A stretch of 64,000 bases of DNA from Pardosa pseudoannulata (GCA_032207245.1 JAGEOH010000242.1:1-64000), one strand, 5' to 3'; counted from the stretch's first letter, positions 1-17,872 are shown. Notes: generated by a model from the letters alone, not told the origin. Program-made: numbers and translations.

Positions 1-21
1 CGATGGTCGTTGCTTTTTCCC

Positions 22-32
22 ACATATATAAT

Positions 33-94
<62 letters not shown>

Positions 95-120
95 TATATA
101 TATATATATATATATATAAT
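22..120. repeat. (TA)n microsatellite
   Basis: Nearly pure TA/ATA dinucleotide run with a few interruptions. The following stretch to about 346 is AT-rich and I see nothing else in it. Confidence 0.95.
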
Positions 121-346
121 ATGTACAGTAGTATCTGCTTAAGAAGTTTTACAAGATATCAAATGATTAAAACTTCTTAAACTGGAAAAGAATAAAAGGT
201 GCATTATGAAAAATATTTTAATCTCAATTTTACTTGTAATTACTCTTTACATCTTAATATGTCCTCGTGGGTATATAATGCTATTAAACAGTTAAAAATA
301 AATTTAACATTTTAAATTAATATAGAATGTATATTTTCAAAGCATC

Positions 347-843
347 TAACCGAATAATTGAAATGACTATAACACTTAAAAAAAAGGTAAAAATATAGAC
401 TAAATGAAAGTAGATACAATAAGATTATATTAGTTTACATTAATTTTTTTTTATTTCTAAGAATAAGTGACTGTACTTGCCTAGTTTTGCAAGCAGTGCC
501 ACAACTAATTTCCATTAACAATTGTTACTGCAAGGAAATGCAGTAACCGAATAATTGAAATGGTTGTAACACTTTAAAAAAAAGGTTAAAAATATAGACT
601 AAATGAAACTAGATACAAATAGCATTATATTAATTTACCTTAATTTTTTTATTTCTAAGAATTCGTGTGTTTTATTTCTTTATAACAGATTTACTTTTAT
701 AATCCAGAACTCGCATTCCCATTTCGTATGTTTCGTGAAAATAACCAAATTGACATCCCTTATAACTGGCTGTACTTGCCAAGCTTTGCAAGCAGTGTCG
801 AAACTTATTTCCAGTAACAGTTGTTACTGCAAGGAAATGCAGT
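347..843. repeat. Diverged two-copy tandem duplication
   Basis: Copy A (347-543) and copy B (544-843) both begin TAACCGAATAATTGAAATG and both end CTGCAAGGAAATGCAG. Copy B carries about 105 extra bases (about 662-768) between the shared halves. Many point differences show an old duplication. I recognise no coding capacity. The short open frame starting at 603 is only part of copy B. Confidence 0.8.
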
Positions 844-1057
844 TTACTGCTAATCTATATTACCATTCATTGCTATATACATAATCTTCCCCAAATATAC
901 CTTTTGTGCCTCTCTTCGGTAACAAATTAACTAAGCCTCCTAAATAGGGTTTGGAAAGTAAACACGAGCAAACGGGCATTCTATACCGAACCGGGTCGAA
1001 GGACAACAGAAACAGGTAAAGAAATAGGCTATCATCGAGAGGAGAGTGTGTAGGGCT

Positions 1058-2077
1058 CAGGGTTGGCAAAAACCCGGGTTTTTTTCAGAAAAAAACCCAG
1101 CCCAGTGAGTTTTTTCAGGGTTTTTGAGTTTTTTTCGGGTTTTTTCAGGGTTTTTGGACTTTTTTCGGGTTATATCAGCGTTTTTACTATACTTTAATGG
1201 GTTTTAGATGATTTTTGGGGGATTTGAAAACTATTCAGGTTTTTTGTTATGTAAGAGGACAGGATATATAAATAATTGTATGATTAAAATAAATTAAAAA
1301 TGTTAATCACTTTTTAAAATTGAAAAATTTAAAAATCAATTTTAAACTATGCAGAAGAAATTTTTGTCTAAATTAAAGGAAATTTTGAAATCTTAAAACA
1401 AATTTTTTTCATATTATGAAATTTTTCTAATATCAAAAAACTAGTTTTGAATGGTGATTATTTTATACTAAAAGTTGGCTTTGAAATCGTTGCATTTGAA
1501 GTTTTTTCTTTTCAATAAAATGTATTAAATTATTGCTCTATATTTATTAGCAGTATTGTGTTATTAAAGCATTTGAAGATATTTTTTTAGTTAATTTGTA
1601 ATTTATATATGATAAGTAGCAGAATTAATTATATATATTATCCCCATATTTATTTATTTGCAGTTGTTATACATATTTTTTTCCCAATTTTTCTGGTCCA
1701 TTTTTCGATTAATTTTATCACATGTAATACTTCAATATTTTTATGTTTTTCATCATACATTCTTATTAACTTTGTTTAATTTAGATTTTATTGTATTTGT
1801 TATACAGATAACTATTTTTCCCTGAAAAGTTTTTGTTTTTTCTAGCAGTTTAGACCCCCTCAAATTAAAAAAAATTCAAGGATCATTGCCAAAGATGAAA
1901 TATGTAATATATATTATAAATTTAATTCAATATATTTGTTATTAGTTAAATATGTGGAATTTTAAATAAAGATTTTGAGAGCCCAATTTGAAAAAACCCA
2001 CTTGGGTTTTTTCAAGTGGGTTTTTTTGAAAAAACCCGCCCGGGTTTTTTCGAGTTGGGTAAATGAAGCCATCCCTG
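1058..2077. mobile_element. hAT-type non-autonomous transposon with 8-bp TSD
   Basis: The left end CAGGGTTGGC and right end GCCATCCCTG are inverted repeats with one mismatch. They are flanked by a perfect 8-bp direct repeat GTAGGGCT (1050-1057 and 2078-2085). An 8-bp duplication plus CAGGG termini is the hAT signature. The subterminal regions are packed with GGGTTTTT/AAAAACCC blocks (1070-1200 and 1985-2050) that could fold as hairpins. The interior is AT-rich, with no transposase reading frame, so the element would depend on another element for movement. Confidence 0.85.
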
Positions 2078-2460
2078 GTAGGGCTTGTAACGATACGTTA
2101 CACCACCCCAAAAAGAACGAGGAGACCAAAGGTGACCTTTCGTCGTGGACTCACGATTAGCCTCGAATAGGACCAGGTGGTCTAAGCACCTTAATTGAAA
2201 ACTGTTCGTTACCGGCTCCTCAGCGTCTGGCCATTGTAAACCTGCTGAATGGAACGACTTTGTGGACGTGTGTAAATAATTAAAGGGCACCTTGCCGCCC
2301 ATTAGCGGTTACAAAAAAGGCCCTTAAGTTGATTAAGTCGCTGGAAATGCCGTTCCACATCTGGAAACAGTACAGCTGATCCAAGCTGGGAGTGGCCACA
2401 AGATTACGTCACCCTGGTTCGGGAAGTTTCTTGAAGGACCAAGAAAAGGAAGCGAGTGCC

Positions 2461-2472
2461 GGATATAAAAGG
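2461..2472 (+). promoter_or_regulatory. TATA box in solo LTR
   Basis: GGATATAAAAGG, about 375 bp into the LTR and followed by a GC-richer leader, fits the U3/R boundary of an LTR promoter. Confidence 0.6.
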
Positions 2473-2989
2473 AGGGATAGGACTAGAACGGAGGCTTTTT
2501 GTTCTTCTCTCGAGGCTTCTACTTGTTAGAGCCTGGACCGCTCGTATCTCCGTGTCTGGAGTTTGTTTTTTTTAGAGACCGCCAGCGTCTCTGTTGCTAG
2601 ATAGTCGACATTCGACTTGGGAATTCCTTCCCCGTTATCTGCTGATTGTTAGTTAACTTCTTGCATAGAAGTAGACAGCCGAGAGTGACTTTGCACTCGA
2701 ATTTTGGATCGTCTTGCATCCTGATATTTTCTTCACGAATCCCAGCGTGATACGCACTCGGAATTTCCGAACTTGCTGTGAAAGTCAACGGTGCTAATCG
2801 ACAGACGGAGTGATCGTGTCAGCATTAGTCCCGGCACTAATTAATTTCCAACTCTTGTGATTGAAAAGCCCTAGCCATACTGTTCCGGTATCCCACGCAT
2901 CCTTGTGTGTGAATATTATCTCTGTACGAGATCCCTGAATGTTATCATCTACTGAATTTGTACATTGCTGTACATACTTTATTCTATTG

Positions 2990-2995
2990 AATAAA
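2990..2995 (+). terminator. Polyadenylation signal in solo LTR
   Basis: AATAAA located about 80 bp before the 3' edge of the solo LTR, consistent with an R-region poly(A) signal. Confidence 0.55.
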
Positions 2996-3075
2996 ATATT
3001 TAGTCCAGAATACCTAAAATTCTAGCCTGTTTCATTGACGGCCTCGTCTACTTTATTCCCAGTACGTTACAGGCT

Positions 3076-4309
3076 AACACCGCCACCAAGAGAGAGGAAG
3101 AGCGAATCTAAACAACATGGTTCAACGCCTGTAATCATCGGTCGGTGTCCCAGGGGGACTCTCCGACCAAAACCACAGTAGAATAACCGTCAATAGTGTT
3201 TGGAAAATAAAGCTTCTTAAACAAGGAATTTTATTGTTATAGATAAATTAAAAATATCGGGACCACAGAAATAGAAAGTCTTAAGCGTGAAAACTTCTAA
3301 AGCGATTTCCAGAATATGTAAATGTATGTTGTGAAATATGTGTATGCATGTGAAAAATTTAAAATTCAGCCTCTTCACCAGATATTAATCCAGAATGCAT
3401 AGAAAAAGGCAATCTAAAAGGGAAAGATGAAACACAGAGGCATTTTATAAAGGACAGCCTCTCCATTTTTAATTAGAAACCGACGAGCGGAAAATTTCCT
3501 GATATACAGTTAGAGACGCAAGGGAAAAAAAAAAAGAGAACAATCTGAAATTCTTATCTTATTGTTATCAGGCAAAATAAATATTAAAAATTTAATTTAG
3601 CATTAAGTATAGGTATACCTAATTGAGTGTTGTCGGTTACAACACTTAGAAATGTTTCATGACGATTTAAAAGAGCGATTTTCGACTATTTTTGCCATGA
3701 ATATGCTGAGTTGGGTTTTAGGTCCTTAAACCAATTGAATAATTTTACATTTACTATAATATATGCAATATTTTTTAAATTATAAATTTTGTGAATTCCT
3801 TTGTCCACCTCGTTAATCTACAGTAATTTTTAATTACATTTTCTTCATCGCATTTGATTGAGGGTGGATTTAGCGCACTAACTAATATACTGCGTAAGAA
3901 AAGGTATAGGCTGCAAATCACTGAACGTGGAGATTTATGATGTTAACGAAATTGGAACCTGACATTAACAAATTGTTAAAATTTTATCAGCTTCAGCATA
4001 TTATCATTTTTTTTATTATTTTCAATGATTTTATGCTTATTTTTAAGTTTTTAATAGTTTTTACTACATTTGTTGACCGTTTTATTTGATTTCTACTTTG
4101 TGATCCTTAATTGATAAATAATCAGATAGATTGGATCTTGATTCAGGTTTTTAAAGTGTTCCCTAGGGTTCCGCAGGGGTGCCTCGAGAAGTTTTTAAAC
4201 ATCATTGAAATTTTAAACGAAATTCGAAAATTAATTCTCTAGTTTTTCTCTGATGTACTTTACATAGAAATAATAATAGCAACTAATACGCCAGAAGTAC
4301 AACACTAAG
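3076..4309. other. AT-rich stretch without recognisable feature
   Basis: The first 130 bp are moderately GC-rich. The rest is AT-rich with homopolymer runs. I see no gene, terminal repeat or RNA structure I can support. Confidence 0.5.
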
Positions 4310-4494
4310 GTTTTTGGTTTGGTTTTGTTTGGAGTGCTACGGTCTACTTTTTGCAACACGAGGGTTAATGAGACCGGGACCTACAGCTTACAGCCAATTC
4401 CGAACGGCTACAAACATCCATGCCACAGTGGGATTCGAACCCACGAACTCCGGCACCAAAGGCCAGCACCCTAACCAATCGGCCATCGTTCGGC
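4310..4494 (-). repeat. tRNA-derived SINE (copy 1)
   Basis: Read on the minus strand it has a tRNA-like head with A box (TGGCCGATTGG, near 4475) and a perfect B box GGTTCGAATCC (plus 4431-4441). A body then contains the CCGTTCGGAATNGG motif, and it ends in the CTCCAAACCAAACC-type tail shared by the other copies in this window. The head is an RNA polymerase III promoter in known tRNA-SINEs. The cloverleaf is degenerate, so this is not a working tRNA gene. Confidence 0.85.
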
Positions 4495-4895
4495 TTCATA
4501 ACGTTCGGAACACAAGCGATATTTTAAATCATTAAAAACAAATGTTACAGTACAGCACAAAAAGGACGGAAACATTTATCAATGAATCATTTTATTTGTA
4601 TTATTTCATTAAAAAAATTTCCACTTTACCTTTTCTTAGTATTATCTATATTTTAAAACTACTTTATGTTGTTTAGTTTTTATGTTTATGTCTAATCAAT
4701 GATAAATAATAATACCCTTGTTTCTCCTTAAGTAACATATATTCAAGGATTCAGTTGCGATGTATGTAAGACAAAGGTTCCATGGGATAAAAAGTTTGAG
4801 GAATATTGATATAGATAACATGCAACCCTGATTTAATGTTTGGTATAATTATCTATTATAGAAGAGAGGGGGGCTTTGGAACTTTTCTTCCTTGT

Positions 4896-5085
4896 AAAGG
4901 GCGGTGGTCCAGAAAAGACTAGGTGTGGAGGGCTACGATCCACTATTTAGTTACACGAGGGTTAAGGACACCGAGACAGCTTCCGAACATTCTGCCGATT
5001 CCGAACGGCTACGAACATCCATCCCAGTAGTGGGATTCGAACCCGCAGACCGAAGAGCAGCTTCCTACCCATTCGGCCACCCAGA
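4896..5085 (-). repeat. tRNA-derived SINE (copy 2)
   Basis: Same family as copy 1: B box GGTTCGAATCCC in inverse form near 5032-5043, GGGTTCG context, then the shared body with the CCGAACGGCTACGAACATCC segment. It is diverged from copy 1 by several substitutions and small indels. Confidence 0.8.

Positions 5086-9333
<4,248 letters not shown>

Positions 9334-9403
<70 letters not shown>
9334..9403. repeat. (TA)n microsatellite
   Basis: Uninterrupted TA repeat, the right half of the tract split by the hAT MITE. Confidence 0.95.
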
Positions 9404-9405
<2 letters not shown>

Positions 9406-11956
9406 TTTGGAGATGATGGGAAATGATACCTTAAGTTATAAGTTTTCCTTATATAATTCAAAGTGAAAGGCCCTAGTGCTAATCCATAGAATACAGAGGT
9501 AAAGATCTGAGTAATATTAGCTTTAAACTCTACATCGAAACAAAACAGGTTTTAATATCGTTTCTTTAACGTTTACTTAAAAAAAATTACTGGGTTGGAA
9601 TTCATCCCCTCTAGATTAATAATCTGAAAGGAAAGGCCACAGATTTTTAAATTTTTACGTAAAAATTGGACCTTCATTTACGAACTTGTATGTTATATTA
9701 TATATTGACAATGTAACAGCAACATATACAAAAATTTAACTGTCTGCTGAGCTTTAGTGTATTAATTCCTCCCCCCTTCCCCCATATGTCAAGCCTGTGT
9801 GCTTTACCATTACCTGTATACATATAAATTATTAGTTTGGTATTTTAAATAGAAGAGAAAAGTAAACTGAATTTACTTTTCAGAAATATGAGTTGAGAAA
9901 TGTATTCAATACTCAGGAAAAATTATAAAGACAATTTTGGTATGTAGTTTTTATAATATAACTTCGAAAACATAAAACAATCTTTAGGCTTTTTATTAAA
10001 GCCTTAACTGGAATATTCATAATTCCAAATTTAAAATATAAATCATAAAATAAATAAAAAATATATATAATATATAGTTAATGATTTAATTTAAAGTATA
10101 GATTTCAGATTGCAATGGAAAGAGCAGGAGCTAAATAAGATATTGTTATTATAAAAACAATATTTCGAACTTATTGCCAATCGTAACATTTTTTCTGTAT
10201 CTTTTGCTCATACTGAATTTTATTTTAAGAAAATTGCAAGAAAAACAAGTAATAAAATTGAACAACAAAATCAAAACTATTAATATAAAATAAGCTTAAT
10301 GTTGAAATTTTTGAAACATGCATAAAAAGTCTAAATTTTAAACACGCAAATATTGCCAGAGAGTACAAATAAAATCAATGCCGATTGTAAAAAAGAGTCT
10401 AAATTTTCTTTCGTGAAACTTGAATGACCTCCAGGCAACCAAAGGAACTGTCCCATTGTCTTGACAGATACATCAATCACTACATCTATTCCCCAATCCT
10501 CCGATATTTCCCCTATTTCCGAATTTTCTCCCCATTCCTCTACGAATCTTCCCCATAACCGGCGGAGGCGGAGTCTCAGACGAAATGCTCTGATTTCTAC
10601 ACATTTTCCTTAAATGTTTCCCGTAATTACACTTTTCCTAATTTAGATAGAACTTCGAAATAAGTTTCTACTAAAAGCTTGAACATTGAAGAATGAATGC
10701 TAGTTTTTAAAATTTTTAATTTTTTCAATCTCGAGTATTTATAAACAGATAAAGGAAAAAGTACCGCTTATTTCTTCAATTCAAAAATTTGATTACCTTT
10801 TAAAAATAGATTTTGAATGAAAAATAAAAATTTAAAAAAAAGAGTTCATTTATTATGGTATCAAGTACTTCGAGCAAAAAAAAAAAAAAAATTCTGAAAA
10901 AATCCAAATGTGACTTTGTAAACCAGGGATAACTTTTCCATTCACTTAACATTAGCTTCGTCACATCGGAGGCTGAGTACAGCGCCGCCTTAAACTCACA
11001 TTGAAAAAGATTTTTCAATTTGAACGAACTGTTCTCAACTCAAATAACTTTTCATTGCTTTATTGCTTGAGTAGCATATTACAAAGCTGGAAAAACAAAG
11101 TCATATTCTGAGTGTTACATTTGGATGAATCACCTGAGGGGGTTACATGACTTACAGATGATTCAGTTTTAGTTTAGAACCAAGTAATGCAAAATCCAAA
11201 CTCGTGGACTGCGATATTGCATAAACAGTTGGAGGGGGGTTGCTGATCTCCCTTTGAGAATTTTTACCCCGAAGTTAAAGAAAGAAAGCCCAAAGAATTT
11301 CTACTCCAAAAAAAGAAAAAAGGGAACGGGTTTTGTAAGTTGCCTAGTGACTTAATGATAATTCTAAGAAACGAACGGTTTTGTGAGTTGCAGGTCATTA
11401 TGGAACTGTACCCAAAGGTTGTTGGGGGTGGAGCCGGAAAAAGACCGGTTGAAGCTCGGGTTGAGGAAAAAAAAAAAGAAAAATTTACCTTCTCAAGAAA
11501 AATGAGAGAAAGAGAAGGGAAAGAATGAAGGGAATGAAATTATGTTGACCACATTTTTAAAATAGATAAAACATTATGCACTATACTTTTGGGTCTTATT
11601 ATGTACTTTTGGGTTGGTAATGTGGTAAATCAGGAAAATCCTTTGCTTGAGCATTTTGATTATGGTTAAGATCTCGTTTCGAAAGAAAACCCCACAAATT
11701 TCCCTTTTAGTGGCGTTTTAGTTTAAAAGATCAATATTTGTAGACTTTCACGAGGTTTTGTCTTTGTTCATTATAGTGCACTCTGGCAATTAATAATCCC
11801 GAGTAATTCGAAAAACGGAAGCTTTACTTTAAAAAAAATCTTGATTTCAGAAGGAAATGGATCTTTTACATGAGTTAACATCGATTGATCGTATATATTA
11901 TCGCCTCCATAGAAGTGTTTGTTTTTATTAATCAGCTACTCTTTTCTCTTCTTAGT
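9404..11956. other. AT-rich stretch without recognisable feature
   Basis: Scattered poly(A)/poly(T), C-rich islets (about 10480-10580) and short frames only. I see nothing I can name. Confidence 0.5.
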
Positions 11957-12152
11957 CGAACGATGACCGAATGGTGAGTGCGCTGATCATGGAGTTCATA
12001 GGTTCGAATCCCACTGTGGTATGAATGTTCGTAGCCGTTCGGAATCGGGTTTAAGCAGTAAGTTCCGATCTCATTAGCCCTCGTGTAGCATAAATAGACC
12101 GTATATAGACCATAGCGCTCAGACATAGGCCGTAGCGCTCCAAACCAAACCA
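11957..12152 (+). repeat. tRNA-derived SINE (copy 3)
   Basis: Plus-strand copy: CGAACGATGACCGAATGG A-box region, perfect B box GGTTCGAATCCC at 12001-12012, body with GTTCGGAATCGGG and CTCATTAGCCCTCGTG, and terminal CTCCAAACCAAACC. A short internal duplication (GACCGTA/ACCATAGCGCTC-type segments, 12096-12140) lengthens the tail. Confidence 0.85.
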
Positions 12153-12507
12153 TACCTCTTCTTAGATATTTGGAACCCTATTCTTTTACAAGCCGGCAAA
12201 AGTCTTTCGCTTTAAAATTTAGTAAGTTAGGATCTTCCTTTGCTACTTAGAACACTTTGCGTAGGTTTAACAACTCGCTTTAGATAGAAAAAAAAAACTT
12301 ATTTTTCTTTTAATGGGGTTTTATTTGAAGTCCCCAGTATCTTAAAGATACATTCACGGAGGTTTGTCTTTGGTGAATGTGGTGCACAATCACAATTGTA
12401 CTATCGAGTAATTCGGTTAGCAAAAACTTTACTTAAACCGGTAGCACTTACTTCTTACTATACACTCTAATTTGATTACTGCAGAATAAGTACTTAAATT
12501 AAAGATT

Positions 12508-13603
<1,096 letters not shown>

Positions 13604-14309
13604 TTTCCTTTTACCTATTAAATAATAGTACAGATTGCATTCATTATGTAATGTGAGAAAAAGGGCATTCATTTGTTAGCTATATGTTGGTACTAACCTG
13701 TTTTCAATAACAGTTATCACGTAACTATTAACTTTTTGTCTCTCTTTTCAACAGAGTGTAGTGTTTCACTGGGAAGGAGGCATTTGTCTTTCTCTTGGTC
13801 ACCATAAGGCTGTCTTCAGCAGATTTCTTTTTAATGACATTGATTTCTAAGTAAGCAAAAGCGATTTAAGACCGGTTGAGGCCCTATGGCAGAAAATATT
13901 AGCTGACTTTATAAAAATAATAAACATTAAATGAATAAAAGTGGAGTTGGCCTCCTATCTTTCCTTCTCTCTTTTTTCTATCTTTTACTTTTGCCAACTT
14001 ATCTCTTCACAATCAATATTCATCAGTTGATAATTCTATATAATATATAAAAAATAGACATGTTATTTAATTTTGCCTCTAACATCTAGTTTTTAAGTAT
14101 TTTTTCCAAGAAGAAAATAGTGTTTAACAGAAATATTTGAAACTGACATTTAAAAAAAAAATTCCACATCTGGAAAAGTTACTTTCATTTATTGCCTTCT
14201 ATATATATTAAGCTATTAATAGCTCATCTTCATCCAAAAAGTTTAAAAACTCTTTCAACTTATATTTAAAACCGTTTGAATGAATACCATTCAATCAATA
14301 TTAATCGAT

Positions 14310-15409
14310 TAGGGCTTAGAATCGGAACTGAACCGAAAACGAAAAAAAAAAAAAAAAAAAACCCGTTATTTTGATCTGAACGGAGTCCGGAACTGAACCG
14401 AAAAAAATATCGGTTTATTTCGGTTCGATATATCTTCAGGCATTTTGTTAGTGTAACGAATTTATTAATATTTTTTAATTAATTTAACGCCAACCATGCA
14501 GCTCTCGTCATTGCACGTACATCATTCCAAACGATAGCCGAATGGTTAAGTCACAGATCTTCGATACCAGAGTTCGTGGGTTCGAATCCCACTGTGGTAT
14601 GGATTTCGTAGCAGTTCGGAATCGGGTTTACACTGTAGATCTCAGTTGCATTATGCCGCGTGTTGCAAAAGAATATACCGTATCACTCCAAACCAAACCA
14701 AATTACATGACCATTGCTTCTCGATTTCCTGTTTTGATATTCCTGTAAAGAACTACAACTTTTTCTTCGCGTAGGATGTCTAAAGAACTACAACTTCTAC
14801 TTCTAGCGTAGAATGTCTCTTTCAATTTTGATACGTTTTGTAAAAGAAAATCGTTGCTCAGTTAATTCTGTGATAAGCCAGTGTGAAGTTATAAATTTGT
14901 GATTAATTAAAGTGTTTAAAAAATGAATTGTGAAGTCTCATGTTCAGCTGGCGTGTGTTTTTGTTGGTCAACAAATAAGAAATATTGTCAATTCATGACA
15001 GTCCCTAGTACTTTTCAGTCTCAGTTTTGCATGAAGCTACTGACAGAAGGCAAATTTAATTCAGTTGTCAAACGCGATTTTGATAATGGATTACAAACGC
15101 CAATGCTCGCATCTCCTATTGTCTATGCATGTTAATTGGATCATATAGTATTGGATTCTTATAGTGCCCCCCCCCCCCAAAAAAAAGGATTAATCTTCTA
15201 AATTTTGATAAAATTGCATATTTTGCTTAAGATAGAATTATATTTTTTATACAAATAAGAAAATACATAAAATAGTATTACTCATTCGGAACTGAACCAA
15301 AAACTGTTATTTTTGAGGGAATGAAAACTGGAGTTTAACCGATATATTTTCTTTTAGTTGGACTGGAATGGAATCCAGAAAGAAAAAAAATTATGTTTCG
15401 AAGCCCCTG
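14310..15409. mobile_element. Possible old hAT-like element hosting a SINE
   Basis: The left segment AGGGCTTAGAATCGGAACTG and the inverted right end CAGGGGCTTCGAAAC are similar. The phrase CGGAACTGAACC recurs internally near 14325, 14390 and 15300. The terminal match is imperfect and the flanks share only CGAT, so the call is tentative. A SINE copy and some unassigned sequence lie inside. Confidence 0.4.
14527..14702 (+). repeat. tRNA-derived SINE (copy 4)
   Basis: ACGATAGCCGAATGGTTAAG head, B box GGTTCGAATCCC at about 14579-14590, body GTTCGGAATCGGG, and tail CTCCAAACCAAACC. It is the least interrupted of the copies in this window. Confidence 0.85.
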
Positions 15410-15549
15410 ACGCCGATACCAGCGGTAGATCGCGGATCCACGATCTCTTATATCGCTCTTACGCATTTGTCTATCCTTCGGCTTCCTCATATTCTTATAA
15501 ACAATCTGAACTGCTATTATAATTTTAACTGATATATATTTGGAATTAC

Positions 15550-16211
15550 AAATTTTAACGTCGATAACTCGATTTCCTATAAGTCGAATAATCCGCTAAC
15601 TCGAACTATTAATCAAGTCTCGAATCATTTCTATACATTTCTTTAAGAAACTGTCTCGATAACTCGAAGTAAACATCTTCTAAGTCGAATTTTTTTTTAT
15701 AGATTTCCCCTGTAAAATACACAATTCTGTTCAAAACTTCGAATGCCAGTCCACTCATGACCTTCGAAGGTTCTCGAAGGTCACGAGCAAGCACAGGACG
15801 CTATTCACATCTTAAAACAATACCTGGAGACCACCCAAGGTACAGACAACACCCTATTTAAAGTGTTCAAAAATTAGGCGACTTTGTAAATGCCAACAAC
15901 CTTAAAAAAAAAACTGCGTTTTTCAAATGAGATTTACATGGTATGTATACTAATTAATATGTAATGAGGCCAAATTTCTTGAGTTTTAAACCTTTTAAAC
16001 CCATTCTTCTCTTGTTATTTACATAGCCTATTAAAAAATTGAAATGCGTACAACTATAGTATTATGGCACATATCAAACCATTTAAACCATGTCGACCCA
16101 TCTTAAGTGCCAATTGAGAGGAATGGTAGGTAACTTCGATAACTCGAACTTCGGATAAGTCGAATATTTTTGGGGGTCCCCTGGGACTTCGAGTTATCGA
16201 AGTTTGACTGT
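15550..16211 (+). mobile_element. pogo/Tigger-like DNA transposon remnant
   Basis: The right end, read inward, is CAGTCAAACTTCGATAACTC, followed after about 40 bp by the same motif in inverse orientation, and it abuts TA (16212-16213). The left region (15560-15605) has degenerate copies of the CGATAACTCGA / AAGTCGAATA motifs. TA target and CAGT-starting termini fit the IS630-Tc1-mariner superfamily, and the coding remnant inside points to pogo/Tigger. Most of the transposase has been lost. Confidence 0.6.
15761..15877 (+). pseudogene. C-terminal remnant of pogo/Tigger-type transposase
   Basis: A 38-codon open stretch ending in TAG contains a QAQDAIHILKQYLE segment followed by LFKVF. This resembles the conserved C-terminal tail of Tigger/pogo transposases (alternating helix with LKxYLE, then LFxxF). 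Catalytic DDE domain and the CENP-B-type DNA-binding region are absent, so the fragment cannot be functional. The assignment rests on recall of the family pattern. Confidence 0.5.
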
Positions 16212-16331
16212 ATCTATAAAATGATACTTTCAATTCTATTCAAATATGTCTGGTACTTAAAATAATTTCACTATCAATATGATTGCAGTTTAGGTTCTTG
16301 GTAACATTATATTATTGTGAAGTTTTATACT

Positions 16332-17076
16332 CAGGCGTGCAATTCCGTCACGTTTCTCACCTTCAGTCACTTTTTTTACAATTGCTCACTTTTAGTCACT
16401 TTTTAAAGCAAACAGTCACTTTTAGTCACTTTTTTCATAGTGTATCACAGCAAAAGTCTGTTGTTGGAAAAAGAAAATCTGAATTAATAACAAAATATTG
16501 TAATAAAGGACCAAAAATGTGATGCTCTAATCTTATTTTTCTTATTAAAATGTAATTAGTCATATGGTTTCCAGAATTTAGTGATTTTAGAAAGTCGCAA
16601 AGAAGTTCCTGAAATCTACATTTGTACTGAAATGTACATTTAATACATTAAAGTAATTTATGTCAAAGCACACATTTCTCGTTTTCTTTTTCTTCACAAT
16701 TTTTGTTTAGACACTCTAATCTAGCTATGTACATATTTCAAAATATCATTAATATATGCTGAAAATTGTGATTATAAAATTAATGTATTGTATGTATTTA
16801 AATTTAATTTATAGATTTTCTTGAATAAAAAGCAATGTGGAGTTGTGTTAAACAAAAATTTTAATCTTTTTGTATTTGACTCTAAAATCATGTCTTGAAT
16901 GAATCATTTGATTTAGAGTTAAAATAAATAGAAAAATCTTAATAATAGCATCTAGTAATCAAGAGGAGAAAAAAAATCGCTTTTTTCTTAATGTTTAGTC
17001 ACTTTTTAGTCACTTATTCTGTATTATTTGTCACTTTTCTCACCTTTTTGAAAGTACCTCAGCAGTTGCAAGCCTG
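16332..17076. mobile_element. hAT-like MITE with GTCACTTTT repeats
   Basis: The left end CAGGCGTGCAATTC and inverted right end CAGGCTTGCAACTG are related, 745 bp apart. Both subterminal regions repeat the motif TAGTCACTTTT or its variants (16370-16432 and 16997-17043). No transposase frame is visible and the flanking 8-mers do not match cleanly. Confidence 0.6.
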
Positions 17077-17099
17077 ATATAAGGATAATAATAACAAGT

Positions 17100-17872
17100 G
17101 ACACTATTGCAAACTACATGAAAAGGAGAGTCAAATAGTCCTGTCTGGTTTCTGTGTAAGTCTATTATACAGGTGCTTCCATGGTATTCAGTCGAGACCA
17201 AGCATCAGTATTCGTTAATTTGACACCTGGACAATATGATCCTGAGACGTTGTGCTTCATTAAGCCCTTAAAACACGAGTTTTTTGTAATGCTGGTAAAA
17301 AAAATGTTTCTTTTTAAAGGAAACAAATATAGTGGTATAGTGTAAGTTATTTTTTTGCAACTTCAGTTGTAAGGGGTGACTAGGGAGTAGAAAACGGAGT
17401 AAAAGTTATAAAAATTGTTTTACAACGAAAAGTGTAAACGATTGGATTACATGTTTATTTTGAATTTCACCCCTCTCAGACACGGGCAAGTTAGAGCCAA
17501 AATCCATCTCTGTAACTTCGATGACTGGGGAGCATTCTGAGTAATAAATGTCAACGGATTGTGGTCCTTTATCTGTTCCACGGTAGATTCGAAGATCCAA
17601 GTTTCAAATTTCTTACTATGCCAACTCCATACTAATACGTATGCTTGCCGTTCAATGGTTAGCCACGCCTCTTATGTATTTTTTTTACTTCTGACTAACG
17701 TAACTTATGGGATACAACACACTGTCTTTTCGTTGAGATAACAAGTACCGATTCCAATGGAAGACACGTAGCACTGTATCACGAAATGTTGGCATATCAG
17801 ACTTGGGGCTTAAACCAGACACATTAGAATATCAAAAGCTTCATTGTATTTCCCCGTCTAATTCAATTTCTC

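Larger units (their letters stand above)
2086..3071 (+). mobile_element. Solo LTR, Gypsy-type, 4-bp TSD
   Basis: 986-bp block starting TGTAAC and ending GTTACA (inverted ends), flanked by GGCT at 2082-2085 and 3072-3075. It is GC-richer than its surroundings. It holds a TATA box and a polyadenylation signal in the order expected of a plus-strand LTR. No internal retrotransposon sequence follows, so this is a solo LTR left by LTR-LTR recombination. Gypsy is inferred from the 4-bp duplication; the class is not proven by coding sequence. Confidence 0.75.

Noticed and set aside
4431..4487. tRNA gene (A and B boxes present)
   Set aside because: The cloverleaf cannot be completed, and the same head with a common body and tail occurs at six loci; these are SINEs.
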